NCBI RefSeq assembly: GCF_004004515.1
Contig: NZ_RXOL01000004.1
Location: forward strand, 272,790-336,789
DNA length: 64,000 bases
Direction: 5' to 3'
Source of the DNA: Croceicoccus ponticola
Lineage (GTDB): Bacteria; Pseudomonadota; Alphaproteobacteria; Sphingomonadales; Sphingomonadaceae
The position numbers and the translations under genes were made by a program. Shown here one piece after another: positions 25,718-33,939 of this stretch (its first letter is position 1; every line of letters starts with the position of its first letter). The notes below the pieces were generated by a model that was given only the letters and a program-made list of their open reading frames with translations, made no database searches and was not told where the DNA came from.

Positions 25718-26728
25718 TTAGCTCCGCACGTCGACGATCGCCTTGCCGGTGTTCTTGCCGGTCAGCATCCGGGCATAGGCGACGAGCGTGTTTTCCAACC
25801 CCACCGTCACGTCGAACGGCACGTTGATCTTGCCCTCCTGGTACCAGCGCTTCAGCGTGTCATAGAAATAGGGCCCGCGTTCAGGCACGTCGGGCAGAAA
25901 GAACCCTTCGATCCGCAAGCGGCGCATCAGCACCTGATCGTAATGGCGCGGGCCCGGCGCACCTTCGGCCGCGTCGTAATTGGCGATCATTCCGCACACC
26001 GCGATGCGGCCATAAAGCGCCATGTTCTGCAACACCGCATCCAAGATCGGCCCGCCCACGTTTTCGAAATAGGCGTCGATGCCGCCCTCGATCTCACCCA
26101 GCGCGGCGGCGACATCCTCGTTCTTGTAATCGATGCAGCGATCGGCGCCCAGCGTTTCGACGACGTACCGGCACTTGTCCGGTCCGCCCGCGATGCCGAC
26201 GACTTTCGCGCCAAGGATGCGCCCGACCTGCACGGCAAGGCTGCCCGTCGCGCCCGCCGCGGCCGATACAACCAGGGTTTCGCCTTCCTTGATGCGCAGG
26301 ATGTCCTGCACGCCGTACAGCGCGGTCCAACCATTCAGGCCAAGCACGCCGAAATGCTGGCGAATGTCGTCGATGTCGTCGTCCAGCGGCACGGCCCAGC
26401 CTTCGTCTGGACGGATCGTCGAATAGTCCGCCCACTGCCCGAATGCGCGGGCGAGCGAGCCCACGGGGAATCGGCCGTCGCGGCTTTCCGTCACCCGGCC
26501 CAGCGCCAGTCCGACCATGGTCGTGCCCAGCGGCAATGGCGGCTGATAACCGTCTTCACGGCCGCCCATCCACATGCGCGTGCCAGCGTCCATCGACAAA
26601 TAGTCGGCCTTGATCCTGATCTGCCCGTCTTCAATCGGCGTAAGTTCTTCATGCTGCAGGGAAAGTGCTGCAGCAAAGTCGTCGCCTTTGGGGTGGGAAT
26701 CGAGCCGCCAATAGCGGTTGGTCGTCAT
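25718..26728 (-). CDS. medium-chain NADP-dependent alkenal/oxo reductase (PTGR/curcumin-reductase type)
   Basis: 336-residue relative of 21376-22389, with the same MTTNR start, a nucleotide loop AAAGATGSLAVQVGRILG near 154-171, GGPDKCR near 178-184 for NADP(H), and YFENVGGP near 219-226. It lacks zinc-binding cysteines, as this enone-reductase branch does. ATG 26728 has AAGGA 9 bases upstream; the longer frame upstream is promoter sequence. It is divergent from a TonB receptor and followed by ThuA. Together with the 22-kb module it looks like a duplicated receptor-reductase unit, suggesting related substrates with conjugated ketones. Confidence 0.88.
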   Translation of the reverse strand: MTTNRYWRLDSHPKGDDFAAALSLQHEELTPIEDGQIRIKADYLSMDAGTRMWMGGREDGYQPPLPLGTTMVGLALGRVTESRDGRFPVGSLARAFGQWADYSTIRPDEGWAVPLDDDIDDIRQHFGVLGLNGWTALYGVQDILRIKEGETLVVSAAAGATGSLAVQVGRILGAKVVGIAGGPDKCRYVVETLGADRCIDYKNEDVAAALGEIEGGIDAYFENVGGPILDAVLQNMALYGRIAVCGMIANYDAAEGAPGPRHYDQVLMRRLRIEGFFLPDVPERGPYFYDTLKRWYQEGKINVPFDVTVGLENTLVAYARMLTGKNTGKAIVDVRS

Positions 26729-26786
26729 TCCGGCATCCTTTCCGTTGTTTATAACTTCGACTTTAGGCGGGCCATTCGGCGCATGA

Positions 26787-26806
26787 CCCTGTAACTTCAA
26801 TCAGGG
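26787..26806. promoter_or_regulatory. CCCTG-N10-CAGGG inverted repeat in divergent promoter region
   Basis: CCCTG (26787-26791) and CAGGG (26802-26806) are spaced by 10 bases, 63 bases before the TonB receptor ATG. Same spacing and CCTG/CAGG core as at 13465 and 22447. Candidate operator. Confidence 0.5.
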
Positions 26807-26869
26807 GTCCGGCTTTTGAACCTGTGTTAGACGAAAAAACAGGAAACAAGATTTCCCAGGGAGAGTACC

Positions 26870-29335
26870 ATGACTATACGCAAGCATTCGCTTCTTGCCG
26901 CCAGCTGCCTTGCCAGCGCATTTTTCACTATTACGCCAGCTCTTGCCCAGGACGAAGGGACCGAACCCGCAGCTCAGCAGGGCGGTCTTACCGAAATCGT
27001 CGTCACGGCCCGTAAGCGCGAAGAAAGCGTGCAGGACGTTCCTGTCGCCGTCACCGCCATCACCGGCAAGGTGATCGAGCAGCGCGACATCACCAGCATC
27101 GAAAAGATCGCGGCGGCCACGCCCAACCTCAACGTCGGTCGCGCATCCAACGGTTCCGCGGCGCAGATCACGTTGCGCGGCATCGGTTCGTCGTCGACCT
27201 CCATTGGCATCGAACAGTCGGTCGCGATCGTCGTCGACGGCGCCTATTATGGCCAGGGCCGCGTCATCGAAGAAGGCTTCTTCGATCTTGCCCGCGTCGA
27301 AGTGCTCAAAGGCCCACAGGCCCTGTTCTTCGGCAAGAACGCCACCGCAGGCGTGATTTCGCTGACCACCAACGATCCGACCAACGAATGGGAAGGTTCG
27401 GTCAAGGCCGGTTACGAATTCAAAGCCAACCAGTACAGCCTCGAAGGCATCCTGTCGGGTCCTCTGAGCGACACGGTCGGCGTCCGTTTCGCAGCACGCT
27501 ATTCGAAGATGGACGGCGGCTACTACAAGAACGTGTCGACCCCGATGAACTACACCACGGTCGACGTGGCGGCGGGCTTCGGCGATCCTGAGACGCTCAT
27601 TTCCGCGCCCACCGAAAGCCCGATGCCGCAGCAGGAGGAATTCCTCGCTCGCATGACGCTGAAGTTCGAGCCGACCGACAACCTCACCAGCACGCTGAAG
27701 GTTACGCGCGACCAGAACGACACGCTGAACAACAGCTGGAACTATGTCGCCTATTCGTGCGGTAACGGCACCGGTTACAGCCAGTTGACGGTCTATCCTT
27801 GCAAACAGGACTTCGTCACTCATCAGAACAACCTGCCGGTGGAACTTTCGCAGATCTCGCCCTATGGTCGCGACGACGGTTCGACTTATAACAAGTATCG
27901 CAGCTGGGGTGTGAACAACAACCTCGAATACGATCTTGGCTCGATGATGATTTCGTCGGTCACGAACTGGCAGCGCAACAACAACAGCTGGGCCTGCGCC
28001 TGTAACTTCCAGACCACCGACACCAATGCCGGCGGCATGATCTTCGCCACGGAAAACTCGACCTGGGAAGCCTATTCGCAAGAATTGCGCCTGACCACGT
28101 CGTTCGACAGCATGTTCAACTTCATGGTCGGCGGCCTGTACCAGCACACCAATCGTGACTTCGGCCAGTGGGGCTTTTACGGCGGCGTACGCGACAGCGC
28201 TGCGCGTCCCGACCTGCTGTATGCGGCCAGCGAAAAGATCAGCTGGACCAAGGGCAAGACCTTCGCGATCTTTGGTCAGGTCCGCTTCCAGCTGATGGAA
28301 AACCTCGAACTCGCCGGCGGCGCTCGCTACACCGACGAGAAAAAGGACAGCTACTTCGCACAGGAATACGTGAACCCGGCTTATTCCGGCGTCTATCGTT
28401 CGGCTGCCGATCCGCTGGGCATCATTACGGCGAACCAGAAGTTCGACGACTTCTCGCCCGAAGTGACGCTGACCTACAAGCCCACCCCGGATCTCCTGAT
28501 CTATGGCGCCTACAAGACTGCCTACAAGTCGGGCGGCTTCTCGAACGGCGGCATCAACTCGAAGCTGTCGGCCGATCCCTACGGCGACCTTACCTTCAAC
28601 CCGGAAACGGCCGAAGGTTTCGAAGTGGGCATCAAGTCGACGCTGCTTGAAAACCAGCTGCGCGCGAACCTGACCGTGTTCCAGTACAAGGTGAACGACT
28701 TCCAGGTCGACTTCTTCAACTCGCCGGTCTTCTCGTTCAACACGCTGACCGCCGACGCGAAGACGCAAGGCGTCGAACTTGAGCTCGAATTCGCTCCTTA
28801 CGCGGTGCCCGGGCTCAACATCAACGCGGCGCTCAACTACAACGACGCGAAATACGACAGCTTCGACGAAGGTCCGTGCTATTCGGGCCAGACTCAGGCC
28901 GAGGGCTGCAATGTCGTGACGGCTGACGGCCAGATCCGTCAGAACCTGACCGGCACCGCACTTTCGGTCGCGCCGAAATGGACCGGCGTTGTCGGCTTCA
29001 ACTACGAAACCGACGTCACCAGCGACTTTGCAATCGGCTTGAATGCAAACGCCCGTTATTCCGACAACTACAATCCGTCGGCATTCGGCAATCCGATCGC
29101 GGTCCAGGACAGCTACTGGTCGCTGGATGCAGGCCTTCGTTTCATGACGACGGACGGCAACACGGAATTGGCGGTCATCGGCAAGAACCTGACCAATCAG
29201 TTCTATGTCACCGGCGTCGTCGACGGCCCAAGCTCGGGCACGGCCTCCGGTGGCGTGACCGGCGTCAAGGCGGACCAGCTCGGCTTCGGCACCCTGCCGC
29301 GGACGATCAAGGTGCAGGTAACTCAGCGCTTCTGA
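26870..29335 (+). CDS. TonB-dependent outer-membrane receptor
   Basis: 821-residue TonB-energised importer. The signal peptide MTIRKHSLLAASCLASAFF...ALA ends before QDE (about 26), followed by the TonB box EIVVTARK near 42-49, a plug with VLKGPQALFFGKNATAGVIS near 145-164, and a barrel ending VQVTQRF. Cys pairs in the barrel loops (about CGNGTGY...CKQ and CACNF) may form surface disulfides. ATG 26870 follows GGGAGAG. A strong terminator ends it 27 bases after the stop. It is divergent from the oxidoreductase-ThuA pair. The ligand is unknown. Confidence 0.92.
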   Translation: MTIRKHSLLAASCLASAFFTITPALAQDEGTEPAAQQGGLTEIVVTARKREESVQDVPVAVTAITGKVIEQRDITSIEKIAAATPNLNVGRASNGSAAQITLRGIGSSSTSIGIEQSVAIVVDGAYYGQGRVIEEGFFDLARVEVLKGPQALFFGKNATAGVISLTTNDPTNEWEGSVKAGYEFKANQYSLEGILSGPLSDTVGVRFAARYSKMDGGYYKNVSTPMNYTTVDVAAGFGDPETLISAPTESPMPQQEEFLARMTLKFEPTDNLTSTLKVTRDQNDTLNNSWNYVAYSCGNGTGYSQLTVYPCKQDFVTHQNNLPVELSQISPYGRDDGSTYNKYRSWGVNNNLEYDLGSMMISSVTNWQRNNNSWACACNFQTTDTNAGGMIFATENSTWEAYSQELRLTTSFDSMFNFMVGGLYQHTNRDFGQWGFYGGVRDSAARPDLLYAASEKISWTKGKTFAIFGQVRFQLMENLELAGGARYTDEKKDSYFAQEYVNPAYSGVYRSAADPLGIITANQKFDDFSPEVTLTYKPTPDLLIYGAYKTAYKSGGFSNGGINSKLSADPYGDLTFNPETAEGFEVGIKSTLLENQLRANLTVFQYKVNDFQVDFFNSPVFSFNTLTADAKTQGVELELEFAPYAVPGLNINAALNYNDAKYDSFDEGPCYSGQTQAEGCNVVTADGQIRQNLTGTALSVAPKWTGVVGFNYETDVTSDFAIGLNANARYSDNYNPSAFGNPIAVQDSYWSLDAGLRFMTTDGNTELAVIGKNLTNQFYVTGVVDGPSSGTASGGVTGVKADQLGFGTLPRTIKVQVTQRF

Positions 29336-29361
29336 TCGCTCAGACACCAAGCCTGAAAAGG

Positions 29362-29397
29362 AAAGGGGGAGCCGCACCGAGCGGCTCCCCCTTTTTT
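29362..29397 (+). terminator. rho-independent terminator, usable from both strands
   Basis: AAAGGGGGAGCCGC pairs perfectly with GCGGCTCCCCCTTT over a 5-base ACCGA loop and is followed by more T. It serves the TonB receptor and probably the converging SnoaL gene. Confidence 0.9.
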
Positions 29398-29426
29398 CTT
29401 GTCTGCGTGGCGTGGGCGAAAAGCGG

Positions 29427-29855
29427 TCAGAGACCCTTGGGTGCGTGCTGCCGATGGATGTTGCGGAAGACGCGCTTGGAAAAATACCAGCGGCCGCCGA
29501 CCTTGACGCATTCGTCGTCGTACTGGCCGCGATCGCGCATGGTCTTGTCACCCTGATCGTAGATCTCGCTGGTGTATGACCGCATGGTCGCGCGATCTCC
29601 ATCAACCTCGATCGAACCGGGCCATGCGCTGAAGATGACGCCGGGATAGTGCTTCATCGCTTCGACCCACAGGTTGACGATGTTGCTGCGCCCATCCTGC
29701 GGCGGGAATTCGGGATAGTCGGGCATTTCCCATCGCGCATCTTCGGCCCAGGTCTCACCCCAGGCTTCGGCATCGACGCGGCAGACGGCGTCGGCATAAG
29801 TGTCGAGCAGGTCGCGCAGCGCCATGCGATCGGAATCGGGTCCGGTAAAGGGCAT
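29427..29855 (-). CDS. SnoaL-like (NTF2 fold) protein
   Basis: 142-residue SnoaL-family protein, paralogue of 10565-11002: both begin MPFTGPxxDRxAxR, carry TWAEDAxWExPDYPEF near 36-50 and end in an FxxRxxRxxH segment. Two in-frame ATGs compete (29861 and 29855). The later one is chosen because AAGGAG lies 9 bases away instead of 3 and because its product aligns with the paralogue. It is monocistronic. Duplication of this protein away from its Rieske partner suggests a recurring step in the pathway, such as an isomerisation or dehydration; the function is not proven. Confidence 0.86.
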   Translation of the reverse strand: MPFTGPDSDRMALRDLLDTYADAVCRVDAEAWGETWAEDARWEMPDYPEFPPQDGRSNIVNLWVEAMKHYPGVIFSAWPGSIEVDGDRATMRSYTSEIYDQGDKTMRDRGQYDDECVKVGGRWYFSKRVFRNIHRQHAPKGL

Positions 29856-29864
29856 AAGCATTCT

Positions 29865-29870
29865 CTCCTT
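29865..29870 (-). promoter_or_regulatory. ribosome-binding site that decides between two ATGs
   Basis: AAGGAG is 9 bases from ATG 29855 but only 3 bases from ATG 29861, favouring the second start of the SnoaL gene. Confidence 0.5.
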
Positions 29871-29964
29871 CGGTTTGGTTATGCCGAAGGTAGGGTGCCT
29901 GGATCGATCCGAAAGCTGGTGGAATGGGCAGGTACGACCGCGAACGGCCCCACCCGACCGGATA

Positions 29965-30315
29965 TCAGCGGCTGACCGGCAGTTCTTCCATGCTAGGCGC
30001 TTCGTCGGGCACGCACACTTCGATCATGCCGTCGGTCACGCGAACGGGGAACGTGCGCAAATCCTTGTAAGCGCCGCCGATGCAGCGACCCGTCGCCATT
30101 TCGAACCGCGCGCCATGCAGCGGGCACATAATCGCACCGCGACGGACCCGGCCATCGGACAGCAGCGCAGCCTGATGGGTGCAGCGGTCGTTCACCGCGT
30201 GCAGCCCGTCGTCGGTCTTTGCCAACAGCACGTACCAGCCGGCCACTTGCGCGGCAGCTTTGCCGCTTTCGGGAAATTCGGATTCAGCGCAAAAAGGATG
30301 CCAGCTATCGCTCAC
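29965..30315 (-). CDS. Rieske-type [2Fe-2S] ferredoxin
   Basis: 116-residue soluble electron carrier. The two cluster motifs are CTHQAAL with Cys45/His47 and CPLHGARF with Cys64/His67, the normal C-x-H...C-x2-H pattern of the ferredoxin partners of ring-hydroxylating oxygenases and of NirD-like proteins. The start is GTG 30315, which gives MSDSWHPFCAESEF, a common N-terminus in this family. It is the only ferredoxin in the window, while six Rieske alpha subunits and one P450 need electrons, so it may serve several of them. No ferredoxin reductase is present. It is divergent from a SnoaL-like gene. Confidence 0.9.
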   Translation of the reverse strand: MSDSWHPFCAESEFPESGKAAAQVAGWYVLLAKTDDGLHAVNDRCTHQAALLSDGRVRRGAIMCPLHGARFEMATGRCIGGAYKDLRTFPVRVTDGMIEVCVPDEAPSMEELPVSR

Positions 30316-30430
30316 GGTCAGTCTCTGTTCCTACAGGTCTTGTGGCCCGGTGCCGGGATCGTGTCCGAGGGCCAGATCTCTCTGCCCGCTTTCCTAACGG
30401 GGCAGTGGGCGGGTTACACGCTAATCATTG

Positions 30431-30442
30431 CGATAGCTATCG
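30431..30442. promoter_or_regulatory. perfect palindrome CGATAGCTATCG in divergent promoter region
   Basis: A 12-bp perfect palindrome lies between the ferredoxin (minus) and SnoaL (plus) starts. It is a candidate binding site for a dimeric regulator, but a short palindrome can arise by chance. Confidence 0.3.
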
Positions 30443-30499
30443 TGTCACCGGCCCATTGGCGAGAGTACGGGCATAAACGCATCAACTTGGAGAGTGCCG

Positions 30500-30898
30500 A
30501 TGTCGAGCGAACAGATGGTTGCAGTCGTGAATGAGCTTTACGCCGAATGCGCGGTGGGCAACTGGGACCGGGTGGCCGAACTGGTCACCGACGATCTCGA
30601 AATCGTCGAAGCCAAGGGTTTGCCGATGGAAGGAACCTATCGCGGCAAGACCGCGCTGCAGGAACTGTTCGTCAAGGTTTTCGGAATGCTCGACATTTCG
30701 GGGGTCGACCTGCTCGACATGTGCACTGGCAAGGATCACGTCGTAGCGCTGGCCCGCATGAACTTTGCAGATCCCGATGTGCCGGCGGCTGAACTGGCCG
30801 AAGCGTTCCGGTTTCGCGACGGCAAGGTCTGCTCCATCGTGCCCTATTACTTCGATCAGGCTCCGGTCCGCGCCGCAGCCGACGCGAAGGCCGCGTAA
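30500..30898 (+). CDS. SnoaL-like/ketosteroid-isomerase-like (NTF2 fold) protein
   Basis: 132-residue NTF2-fold protein beginning MSSEQMVAVVNELYAECAVGNWDRVAELVTDDLEI, with GTYRGKTALQELF near 46-58 and a PYYFDQ C-terminal strand. The closest general match is the SnoaL/YesE-type steroid-isomerase-like group. ATG 30500 is chosen over GTG 30494 because GGAG then stands 7 bases upstream. It converges with the VOC gene, with only 6 bases between stops. It is more distant from the other seven SnoaL proteins here and could have a separate role. Confidence 0.82.
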   Translation: MSSEQMVAVVNELYAECAVGNWDRVAELVTDDLEIVEAKGLPMEGTYRGKTALQELFVKVFGMLDISGVDLLDMCTGKDHVVALARMNFADPDVPAAELAEAFRFRDGKVCSIVPYYFDQAPVRAAADAKAA

Positions 30899-30904
30899 CG
30901 CCGC

Positions 30905-31441
30905 TCAGCCAATCTTGCGCAGCGGGTCGCTTCCGTCCCAGTCGACGGAGGCGGCCTGCATCATGGCAAAGAATTCGGCGCCTCCGGCACCCAGCTGGAT
31001 GAATTCGATCAGCCCGCCCGGCCCGAAACCGGGGTCGGCATAAAAAACGTGCCCGTCGGCGCCCACTTTACCTTCCACGACGATCGTGCCGCCGGCATCG
31101 ATCACTGTCTGGCGCGCCGCCGCAATGTCGGGCACCACGTGGCAGGTGTGATGCAGCCCATCGGTAACCGCGTATTTTCCGGTGTAATGCGCCGGGGCGT
31201 CGTTCTGCGGGCGGACTAGTTCGATCTGGATGTCACCCCAATAGGCGATGGCCACCGCGAACACCGCGTCCGTCGGCTCGCCCATACAGGTCATGTCGCC
31301 CAGCCGGATATCCTCCAACAGGAAGAACGGGCCGACACCCATCGTCTTCGTCCAGTACTCTAACGCGGCATCGAAATCGCGCGGCAGGTATGCCTGCTGC
31401 ATGATCGGACCGAGGCTGGCGATGGATCCGGGTGTCGGCAT
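30905..31441 (-). CDS. VOC (glyoxalase/dioxygenase superfamily) protein
   Basis: 178-residue vicinal-oxygen-chelate protein. The first beta-alpha-beta unit carries QQAYLPRDFDAALEYWTKTMGVGPFF near 15-40; the second carries HHTCHVVPDIAAARQTV near 96-112 and GGLIEFIQ near 142-149, giving candidate metal ligands Gln, His and Glu. AGGAG precedes ATG 31441. It is the last gene of the E1-E2-acyl-CoA dehydrogenase-thiolase operon, 11 bases behind E2. VOC proteins include epimerases such as methylmalonyl-CoA epimerase, lyases and extradiol dioxygenases. An epimerase or lyase acting on a CoA intermediate fits the operon but is inference. Confidence 0.82.
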   Translation of the reverse strand: MPTPGSIASLGPIMQQAYLPRDFDAALEYWTKTMGVGPFFLLEDIRLGDMTCMGEPTDAVFAVAIAYWGDIQIELVRPQNDAPAHYTGKYAVTDGLHHTCHVVPDIAAARQTVIDAGGTIVVEGKVGADGHVFYADPGFGPGGLIEFIQLGAGGAEFFAMMQAASVDWDGSDPLRKIG

Positions 31442-31452
31442 GGTTCTTCTCC

Positions 31453-32895
31453 TTACGCGAACAGCGTTTCGGGTTCTTCGAGCAGGGACTTCAGCGTGGC
31501 GAGAAACTGCGCGCCCGCCGCGCCATCGATGGCCCGGTGATCGACCGACAGCGTCATGGAAATGACGGTGGCAAAGGCGATGTCGCCGCCGTCTGTTTCC
31601 ACAGCGCGCCGTTCTGCCGATCCCACGGCAAGGATCGCACCCTGCGGCGGGTTGATGATCGCATCGAAATTCTCGATCCCGAACATGCCGAGGTTGGAAA
31701 CGGTAAACGTGCCGCCGTCCATTTCCTCAAAGCCCAGCTTGCCGTCCTTCGCCTTGCCGATCAGCTCCTTCGTCCGCGATGCGATCTGGTCGATCCGCAT
31801 TCGGTTCGCCTGTCGCACGATCGGCGTGACAAGACCCTTGGGGCTGGCGACCGCGACGGCGACGTCGGCGTGGGGGAACGAATGGATCTCCTCGCCGTGA
31901 AGCTGCACGTTGACGTCGGGATGCTGCGCCAGCGCCTTGGCCGCGGCCATGACGATGTAGTCGTTAACCGAAGCCTTGACGCCGAGCACGAGGTTCGCCG
32001 TCTTGCGCAGTTCGAGCAGCGCATCCGCCTTGACCCCCACGCGCAGATAGAAGTGCGGAATGGTCTGCTTGGCTTGCGTCAGGCGGCGGGCGACGATCTT
32101 GCGGATCTTGTCGAAGGGGATGACCTTCGGCTCGTTCTCCACGGCTTCGAACGGTGCGCCGAATGCAGGCGTCGCCCCGGACGATGCGACCGGTTCGGGA
32201 ACCTTGGCCAGCACGTCCTTTTTAGAAATGCGCCCGCGCGCACCCGTTCCGGTCACGCCCGACAATTCGATGCCGTGGATCGCGGCTAGCCGGCGAGCCA
32301 GCGGCGATGCGAAGACCGACGTTTCGTCGGGCAATACCGCGGTGCCCTTGGGCGAACGGGTCGACGGGCCGCGCATGGCCTGCTGCACGTCCTGAAACGT
32401 GATGCGGCCGCCCCGGCCCGAACCGTGTATGTCCGCGATGTCGATGCCTTCGGCTTGCGCAAGCTTCAACGCTTCGGGACTGATCGGGCGGTTCGTCTCG
32501 ATCGTGATGGCGCGCGGCTTGTCTTCCTCGCCTTCGATCCCTGCTTCCTTGGGCTTGCCTTCCTTCTTCTTCTGCCGCCCTTCGGCGACGCCGCCTTCGG
32601 CGGGTTTGAAGGCAGCGATGAAGTCGTCGATTTCCGCGTCGCTGGCCGAACCGTCATCGAAAACCGCCAGCAATGCGCCGACAGGTTCAGGCTCACCACC
32701 GCCGGCGACGAGGATGCGACGTATCGTCGCATCGTATTCGGCCTCGACCTCGTTGGTGATCTTGTCCGTTTCGATCAGGCAGATGAGGTCGCCCCGCGTG
32801 AAGCTGTCACCTTCGCCGAACATCCATTCGGCGATGGTTCCCTCGGTCATCTCGATGCCCCATTTCGGCATCGTGAAGGCACGTATCTTTCCCAT
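31453..32895 (-). CDS. 2-oxoacid dehydrogenase E2 (dihydrolipoamide acyltransferase) with two subunit-binding domains
   Basis: 480-residue acyltransferase core that moves the acyl group from E1 to CoA. The N-terminal lipoyl domain (about 1-80) has lipoylation Lys45 in ETDKIT. A charged Lys/Glu linker follows, then two peripheral subunit-binding domains: ISPEALKLAQAEGID...GRITFQDV near 138-170 and ASPLARRLAAIHGIE...GRISKKDV near 197-228. The catalytic domain (about 255-480) ends with the active-site DHRAIDGA motif. ATG 32895 has AGGAGG 8 bases upstream. E1 alpha and beta lie upstream in the operon; E3 is missing from the window. The complex is nearest in layout to acetoin- or branched-chain-type dehydrogenases; the substrate is unresolved. 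Confidence 0.92.
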   Translation of the reverse strand: MGKIRAFTMPKWGIEMTEGTIAEWMFGEGDSFTRGDLICLIETDKITNEVEAEYDATIRRILVAGGGEPEPVGALLAVFDDGSASDAEIDDFIAAFKPAEGGVAEGRQKKKEGKPKEAGIEGEEDKPRAITIETNRPISPEALKLAQAEGIDIADIHGSGRGGRITFQDVQQAMRGPSTRSPKGTAVLPDETSVFASPLARRLAAIHGIELSGVTGTGARGRISKKDVLAKVPEPVASSGATPAFGAPFEAVENEPKVIPFDKIRKIVARRLTQAKQTIPHFYLRVGVKADALLELRKTANLVLGVKASVNDYIVMAAAKALAQHPDVNVQLHGEEIHSFPHADVAVAVASPKGLVTPIVRQANRMRIDQIASRTKELIGKAKDGKLGFEEMDGGTFTVSNLGMFGIENFDAIINPPQGAILAVGSAERRAVETDGGDIAFATVISMTLSVDHRAIDGAAGAQFLATLKSLLEEPETLFA

Positions 32896-32908
32896 GGCTC
32901 GTGCCTCC

Positions 32909-33922
32909 TCAGTTGTAGGCCAAGGCCTTGCGCACCGCGGCCTCGATCTTGTCCGGATTCGGAAGGTAGGCGCTTTCCAGTTCGCGAGCGAAAGGGATCG
33001 GCGTGTGCGGCGCGGTAACCATTTCGATCGGGGCACGCAGGCTGGCGAAAGCCTTCTGCGCGACCAGCGCGGAAAGGTCGGTGGCGAGCGAACAGCGCGG
33101 CGGCGCTTCGTCGACGATTACCAGACGACCAGTCACTTCGACCGAATCGAGGATCGCTTCCTCGTCCAGCGGGCTTGTCGTGCGAAGGTCGATCACGTCG
33201 CAGCCGATGCCGTTTTCGGCCAGCGTGTCTGCCGCCGATTCCGCCATGCCGACCATCATGCCGGTGGCAAGGATGGTCACGTCCTGCCCTGCGCGGGTCA
33301 GGCGCGCGTGGCCGAACGGGATGCAGAAATCCGGATCGTCGGGCACTTCGCCCTGCACGCCGTAAAGCGCCTTGTGCTCCATGAAGATCACCGGATCGTC
33401 ATCGCGGATCGCCTGCCGCAACAGGCCGGCAACGTCGGCGGGCGTGCTGGGCATCACGACTTTCAGCCCCGGCATCCCGGTCAGGATCGCGTGCGGGCTC
33501 TGGCTGTGCTGGGCCGCGGCGTTGTACCCTGCGCCATAGATGCAGCGGATGATCGCCGGGCACTTGGTCTTGCCGCCGAACATGTAACGGAACTTGGCGA
33601 TCTGGTTCCAGATCTGGTCGAGCGAAACACCGATAAAGTCGGCGAACATCAGCTCCGCGATCGGACGTTTGCCCGAAAGCGCGAGCCCGCCCGCCGCGCC
33701 GACGATGGCGCTTTCCGAAATCGGGGTGTCGATGACACGGTCCGCGCCGAATTCTCCGAACAAACCCGTGCTGGTCGACCAGATGCCGCCGATGGCTTCG
33801 GGTCCGCCCGGCGTGCCCATGCCGCCGACGACGTCCTCACCCAATACGACGACGCTGTCGTCGCGCTTCATTTCCTGAAAGATCGTGTTGCGAACGGCGT
33901 CGCGATACATCATTTTTGCCAC
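32909..33922 (-). CDS. 2-oxoacid dehydrogenase E1 beta subunit
   Basis: 337-residue thiamine-diphosphate-dependent E1 beta (transketolase pyrimidine-binding fold). Visible features are MYRDAVRNTIFQEMKRD, VVLGEDV near 25-31, FGADRVIDTPISESAIVGAAGGLAL near 58-82 and a C-terminal transketolase domain from about 200. The start is GTG 33922, 7 bases after GGGAG; an upstream TTG overlaps the E1 alpha stop and a later ATG is 16 bases from the site. It forms the alpha2beta2 decarboxylase with the E1 alpha encoded just upstream. Size and signature fit acetoin/pyruvate-type E1. Confidence 0.92.
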   Translation of the reverse strand: MAKMMYRDAVRNTIFQEMKRDDSVVVLGEDVVGGMGTPGGPEAIGGIWSTSTGLFGEFGADRVIDTPISESAIVGAAGGLALSGKRPIAELMFADFIGVSLDQIWNQIAKFRYMFGGKTKCPAIIRCIYGAGYNAAAQHSQSPHAILTGMPGLKVVMPSTPADVAGLLRQAIRDDDPVIFMEHKALYGVQGEVPDDPDFCIPFGHARLTRAGQDVTILATGMMVGMAESAADTLAENGIGCDVIDLRTTSPLDEEAILDSVEVTGRLVIVDEAPPRCSLATDLSALVAQKAFASLRAPIEMVTAPHTPIPFARELESAYLPNPDKIEAAVRKALAYN

Positions 33923-33929
33923 TGGATCG

Positions 33930-33934
33930 CTCCC
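33930..33934 (-). promoter_or_regulatory. ribosome-binding site that favours a GTG start for E1 beta
   Basis: GGGAG is 7 bases upstream of GTG 33922, whereas the upstream TTG has no site and the next ATG is 16 bases away. Confidence 0.45.
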
Positions 33935-33939
33935 GCCAA

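Noticed and set aside
26801..29605. A 934-codon open frame antisense to the TonB receptor
   Set aside because: Its translation is low-complexity antisense sequence with no family motif; the plus strand has a full receptor with signal peptide and ribosome-binding site.
1..31000. Identification of the island as a known estrogen- or bile-acid-degradation cluster
   Set aside because: No extradiol dioxygenase or other diagnostic ring-cleavage gene is visible, and the resemblance rests on widespread families only.
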